The notes beneath the pieces were generated by a model. The model was not told the DNA's origin and searched no databases. It saw nothing but the letters and a program-made list of their open reading frames with translations. Made by a program: the position numbers and the translations under genes. Positions 5,655-8,278 of a stretch of DNA of 8,278 nt are shown here, one piece after another. The stretch's first letter is position 1, and each line of letters begins with the position of its first letter. The stretch spans positions 1 through 8,278 of the forward strand of contig JAIOTG010000002.1 in the NCBI GenBank assembly GCA_021106995.1. Reading direction: 5' to 3'. This DNA comes from a bacterium. GTDB lineage: Bacteria > Patescibacteriota > Patescibacteriia > Patescibacteriales > JAGXOH01.

Positions 5655-6341
5655 ATGGTTTTGACTATTTTTTTTATAATCGTAGTAGTTTTCTCAGCCA
5701 TTATTCACGAATATGCTCATGGTTGGGTAGCTTACAAATTAGGAGACCAAACGGCTAAAATGGCCGGAAGATTGACATTAAATCCGATTCCTCATTTAGA
5801 TCCTGTCGGGTCAATATTTCTTCCATTTTTGCTTATTTTTTCAGGGTCTCCTTTTGTTTTGGCTTGGGCAAAGCCAGTTCCTTATAACCCTCATAATCTA
5901 AACGATCCTAAATACGGAGATTTAAAAGTGGCTATTGGTGGACCAGGAAGTAACTTGATTGTGGCAATTTTCTTTGGTTTTTTGGCTAGACTATTAACAG
6001 TTCCTGTGTTTCTAAAAGTTGGCTTGATTAATGGATTGCTTGGAGGAGATTTTGATTTTGTAATGAGCCAAATGAGCGGATCTATTTTGGTTTCAGTTTT
6101 TGTGATGTCGATTGTGGTATGTTTTATTAATTTGCTTTTAATGTTTTTTAATTTAATTCCAATACCTCCTTTAGACGGATCAAAAGTTTTAATGACATTT
6201 TTACCTCCTGATTGGCAGATTAAAATGCAAAAAATTGAGCCTTATGGAATATTTATTGTTATATTTTTCTTATTCACCGGCTTAATTGATCTAATTTTTA
6301 TTCCTTTATTTTTTTTGTTTAGGATTTTAGTGGGGTTTTAG
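5655..6341 (+). CDS. Site-2 protease family (M50) intramembrane metalloprotease
   Basis: A polytopic membrane protein of 228 residues. The zinc-binding HExxH is HEYAH (18-22), inside the first membrane helix, and the second metal ligand motif is NLIPIPPLDG (166-175, Asp174), in a later helix. 'GPGSNLIVAI' (96-105) matches the conserved GGPxxN segment of the compact S2P/M50 group. No PDZ domain is present, which separates it from RseP. Such proteins cleave substrates within the membrane, but the short form is of largely unknown substrate. It lies 8 nt after rpmB. Confidence 0.92.
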   Translation: MVLTIFFIIVVVFSAIIHEYAHGWVAYKLGDQTAKMAGRLTLNPIPHLDPVGSIFLPFLLIFSGSPFVLAWAKPVPYNPHNLNDPKYGDLKVAIGGPGSNLIVAIFFGFLARLLTVPVFLKVGLINGLLGGDFDFVMSQMSGSILVSVFVMSIVVCFINLLLMFFNLIPIPPLDGSKVLMTFLPPDWQIKMQKIEPYGIFIVIFFLFTGLIDLIFIPLFFLFRILVGF

Positions 6342-6393
6342 AGATTTGAACATATTAGTTGAGATTTGTTGACTACCTTATTACGCCCTACTC

Positions 6394-6422
6394 TTGACTT
6401 GTTTTAAATAGTTTGCTAAATT
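6394..6422 (+). promoter_or_regulatory. Candidate promoter of the rpsL-rpsG operon
   Basis: TTGACT (6394-6399) and TAAATT (6417-6422) are separated by 17 nt, matching consensus at 5 and 4 of 6 positions. Transcription would start near 6429, giving a leader of about 115 nt before rpsL. Confidence 0.5.
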
Positions 6423-6449
6423 TTAAAATACTTATTAAAATATTTTTGT

Positions 6450-6520
6450 AAAATAATATCCCTTTTTTGGGGTTGTTTTATTTTAAAAACACAATTATTT
6501 TTTGTTGCGTAAAAACGCAA
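6450..6520 (+). promoter_or_regulatory. Structured leader upstream of rpsL
   Basis: A perfect hairpin TTGCGT-AAAA-ACGCAA spans 6505-6520 and ends 22 nt before the rpsL ATG. Upstream, CCC-TTTTTT-GGG (6460-6471) is flanked by weakly complementary A/T-rich arms. Ribosomal protein operons are often controlled by a product binding a leader structure. That function is inferred here only from position. Confidence 0.4.
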
Positions 6521-6542
6521 GTAAATTTAATGATAATAAAAT

Positions 6543-6968
6543 ATGCCAACTATAAATCAATTAGTTAGAAAAGGAAGAAAAAAGTCTGACAAAGGCAAGA
6601 CTAAGAAATTAGCTCTACACACTACTTTAGATTCCTTACACAGAAAAAGAAAAGAAAATAAACAAGGATCTCCTTTTAAGCAAGGTGTTTGTTTAAAGGT
6701 GGGTACAGTTACTCCTAAGAAACCAAACTCAGCCCTACGTAAAATAGCTCGTGTTCGTCTTTCTAATGGAATGGAAGTTACTGCCTATATTCCTGGAATG
6801 GGGCACAACCTTCAAGAGCATTCAATTGTTTTGATTAAGGGAGGAAGAACTAAAGATTTATCTGGTGTAAGATACAAGATCGTTAGAGGCATTTATGATA
6901 CTCAAGGTGTGCAAGGAAGAAAGACTAGTCGGAGTCGTTACGGAACCAAGAGGGAGAGTAAAAAATAA
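6543..6968 (+). CDS. rpsL: Small ribosomal subunit protein uS12
   Basis: uS12 sits at the decoding centre and influences translational accuracy. The frame begins [14 protein letters not shown] and carries [11 protein letters not shown], 'GHNLQEHS', [12 protein letters not shown] and the basic C-terminus [11 protein letters not shown]. The length is 141 residues against about 124 in E. coli; the 16 extra residues fall in the N-terminal extension (about 15-45), rich in Lys. K59 and K104 correspond to the E. coli streptomycin-related K43 and K88, and D105 to the D89 that is methylthiolated in E. coli. The following Pro (E. coli P91) is Ser107 here. ATG at 6543 has no Shine-Dalgarno sequence. rpsG follows after 20 nt, the conserved str operon order. 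Confidence 0.97.
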   Translation: MPTINQLVRKGRKKSDKGKTKKLALHTTLDSLHRKRKENKQGSPFKQGVCLKVGTVTPKKPNSALRKIARVRLSNGMEVTAYIPGMGHNLQEHSIVLIKGGRTKDLSGVRYKIVRGIYDTQGVQGRKTSRSRYGTKRESKK

Positions 6969-6988
6969 TTAATTTATATTTAAATATT

Positions 6989-7456
6989 ATGAGAGGAAAA
7001 CAAGCCCTAAAAAGAAAAATAGAAGGAGATCTAAGATACAATGAGGCGAATATCGCCAAATTGATTAATTATATAATGAAGGATGGTAAAAAAACTATAG
7101 CCAGAAAAGTTGTTTATGGTGCTTTTGATATTGTTAAAAAAGAAACAAAGCAAGACCCTAGACATATTTTTAATAAAGCTTTAAAGAGAATTTCCCCTTT
7201 AGTAGAAGTAAGAGGAAAAAGAATCGGAGGAGCTAATTATCAGGTTCCTTATCAGGTTAGAGGTGATAGACGTTTTGTTTTAGGTTGCCGTTGGATTATT
7301 GAAGCAGCTAATAATCAAAAAGGAAAATCTATGGACAAGAAATTGGCCCTTGAAATTATAAACGCAGCCAAGGGTGAAGGTTTAGCTGTTAAAAAGAGAG
7401 AAGATGTCCACAGAATGGCCGAATCCAATAAGGCTTTTGCTCATTTCGCTAGATAA
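6989..7456 (+). CDS. rpsG: Small ribosomal subunit protein uS7
   Basis: uS7 nucleates assembly of the 30S head by binding the 3' domain of 16S rRNA and contacts the E site. The 155-residue protein has 'KLINYIMKDGKK' (25-36), 'VEVRGKRIGGANYQVPYQV' (72-90), 'RWIIEAANNQ' and the strongly conserved end KKREDVHRMAESNKAFAHFAR. The usual N-terminal 'ILPDPKY' reads 'IEGDLRY' here. There is no Shine-Dalgarno site before ATG 6989, and the 20-nt spacer from rpsL is A/T only. fusA, the usual next gene of this operon, is not next; a membrane-anchored protein follows after 10 nt. Confidence 0.97.
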   Translation: MRGKQALKRKIEGDLRYNEANIAKLINYIMKDGKKTIARKVVYGAFDIVKKETKQDPRHIFNKALKRISPLVEVRGKRIGGANYQVPYQVRGDRRFVLGCRWIIEAANNQKGKSMDKKLALEIINAAKGEGLAVKKREDVHRMAESNKAFAHFAR

Positions 7457-7466
7457 TATTTTAAAA

Positions 7467-8278
7467 ATGTTAGACAAACTATTTAAAAAACAAGGCAATA
7501 CATTGATTGGAGTTTTAGTTGTTATAGTAGTTATTATTTTTGTTTATTTTAGTAGTTTATTTTTTTTAGATGAAAATGGTGAGAGTAATATAGAAAAAGC
7601 AAGTAATATTTTAGAAGAAGCTGAAAATAAAATTGATAATATTAATAAAGAGACCGAAAATAAAAATGAAATTATAGAATCAGGCATAGAGGGTGAAGAT
7701 GTAAACGAAGAGACTATTTTTAATGAAACCGATTTTGATGTTAGCGCTTGGCGCGAAGCAGTTATTGATAGTGAGGGATTTAAAATTAAATATTATAAAA
7801 GTTGGTATTATACTGTGAATAGAAGAGAGGCTCTTCAAGACGGGTATAAGATGATAGTTGGTTTTGAGGAAGATGAAAATATTTGGGAAAAGTTACCACC
7901 ACTTGATGTGGAGTTAATAGTTTTAGAAAAAGATGCGAATTTTGAAAAAAGTGATCAAGGGTATTTAAAAGAAATTACGGAAAAAGATAATTTGAAATAT
8001 ATTTTATATACTGAAAAGGAAGAGTATAAAAATTTAGTTGATAAAATGTTGGATACATTTGAATTTTTAGACAATAAAATTATTAATGAAAATGTTGAAG
8101 AGGAAGATAGGGATTTATTAGGAAATTGGAAAATTTATAAAGATGAAGAATTTGGAATTGAGTTTAAATATCCCGAAGAAGTGGGGGCGGTTATAAAAGA
8201 AGGAAATCGTTTTTATGTTGATGGAAAACAAGGTCAATATGTTGAAATTTTTTACAAGGGAAAGGACTTGAGTTTAAG
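7467..8278 (+). CDS. Membrane-anchored protein with pilin-like N-terminus, 3'-truncated
   Basis: I do not recognise a named family. The frame opens at ATG 7467 and runs off the window after 270 codons. Residues 1-34 are a short basic stretch followed by a hydrophobic helix, KKQGNTLIGVLVVIVVII (7-24), resembling a class III (type IV pilin) signal with cleavage after G10. The usual Glu at +5 is Gly15. A linker rich in Glu, Asn and Lys, possibly coiled coil (about 35-90), follows. Next is a soluble domain with 'GFKIKYYKSWYY' (104-115) ending near 'MLDTFEF' (194-200). A second similar start, 'FGIEFKYPEEV' (229-239), suggests tandem PsbP-like beta domains, the second cut off. The protein is probably extracytoplasmic. 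It starts 10 nt after rpsG. Confidence 0.8.
   Translation, partial: MLDKLFKKQGNTLIGVLVVIVVIIFVYFSSLFFLDENGESNIEKASNILEEAENKIDNINKETENKNEIIESGIEGEDVNEETIFNETDFDVSAWREAVIDSEGFKIKYYKSWYYTVNRREALQDGYKMIVGFEEDENIWEKLPPLDVELIVLEKDANFEKSDQGYLKEITEKDNLKYILYTEKEEYKNLVDKMLDTFEFLDNKIINENVEEEDRDLLGNWKIYKDEEFGIEFKYPEEVGAVIKEGNRFYVDGKQGQYVEIFYKGKDLSL

Overview
The window is strongly AT-rich with compact genes and short spacers. It suggests a small-genome bacterium, most likely of the Candidate Phyla Radiation (Patescibacteria, Parcubacteria-like). This is inferred from the lengthened S12 protein, a ComEC without its C-terminal metallo-beta-lactamase domain, lack of Shine-Dalgarno sites before most genes, and a diversity-generating retroelement (DGR) of the kind common in these lineages. 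prfB (RF2) is present and no long frame reads through TGA, so the standard genetic code is expected.

Layout. Positions 2-1036 hold the 3' part of prfB (5' end cut by the window), followed closely by comEC (1048-2577). Positions 2634-5324 hold a complete DGR. A consensus promoter and long structured leader precede a 180-residue C-type-lectin-like target protein (2866-3408) whose last 46 codons are the variable repeat (VR, 3268-3404). Next come a VR-linked hairpin and terminator, an apparent promoter and leader for the template RNA, the template repeat (TR, 3777-3913), an Avd-type accessory gene on the minus strand (3945-4340), and a DGR reverse transcriptase (4320-5324). Housekeeping genes resume with rpmB (5470-5646), an M50 site-2 protease (5655-6341), rpsL (6543-6968), rpsG (6989-7456) and a membrane-anchored protein with a pilin-like N-terminus, cut by the window end (7467-8278).

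How the DGR parts work together: the TR RNA is copied by the RT with Avd, errors occur at template adenines, and the mutated cDNA replaces the VR of the target gene. The sequence shows this signature directly. VR and TR are 137 nt each; 15 of 34 TR adenines differ in VR, against 1 of 103 other bases. Ten of eleven Asn (AAY) codons of TR encode another residue in VR. Unusual points are the antisense placement of avd, an 11-G tract that lies both in the avd reading frame and in a possible RT promoter spacer, and one G-to-T exception that turns a Trp codon into Cys.
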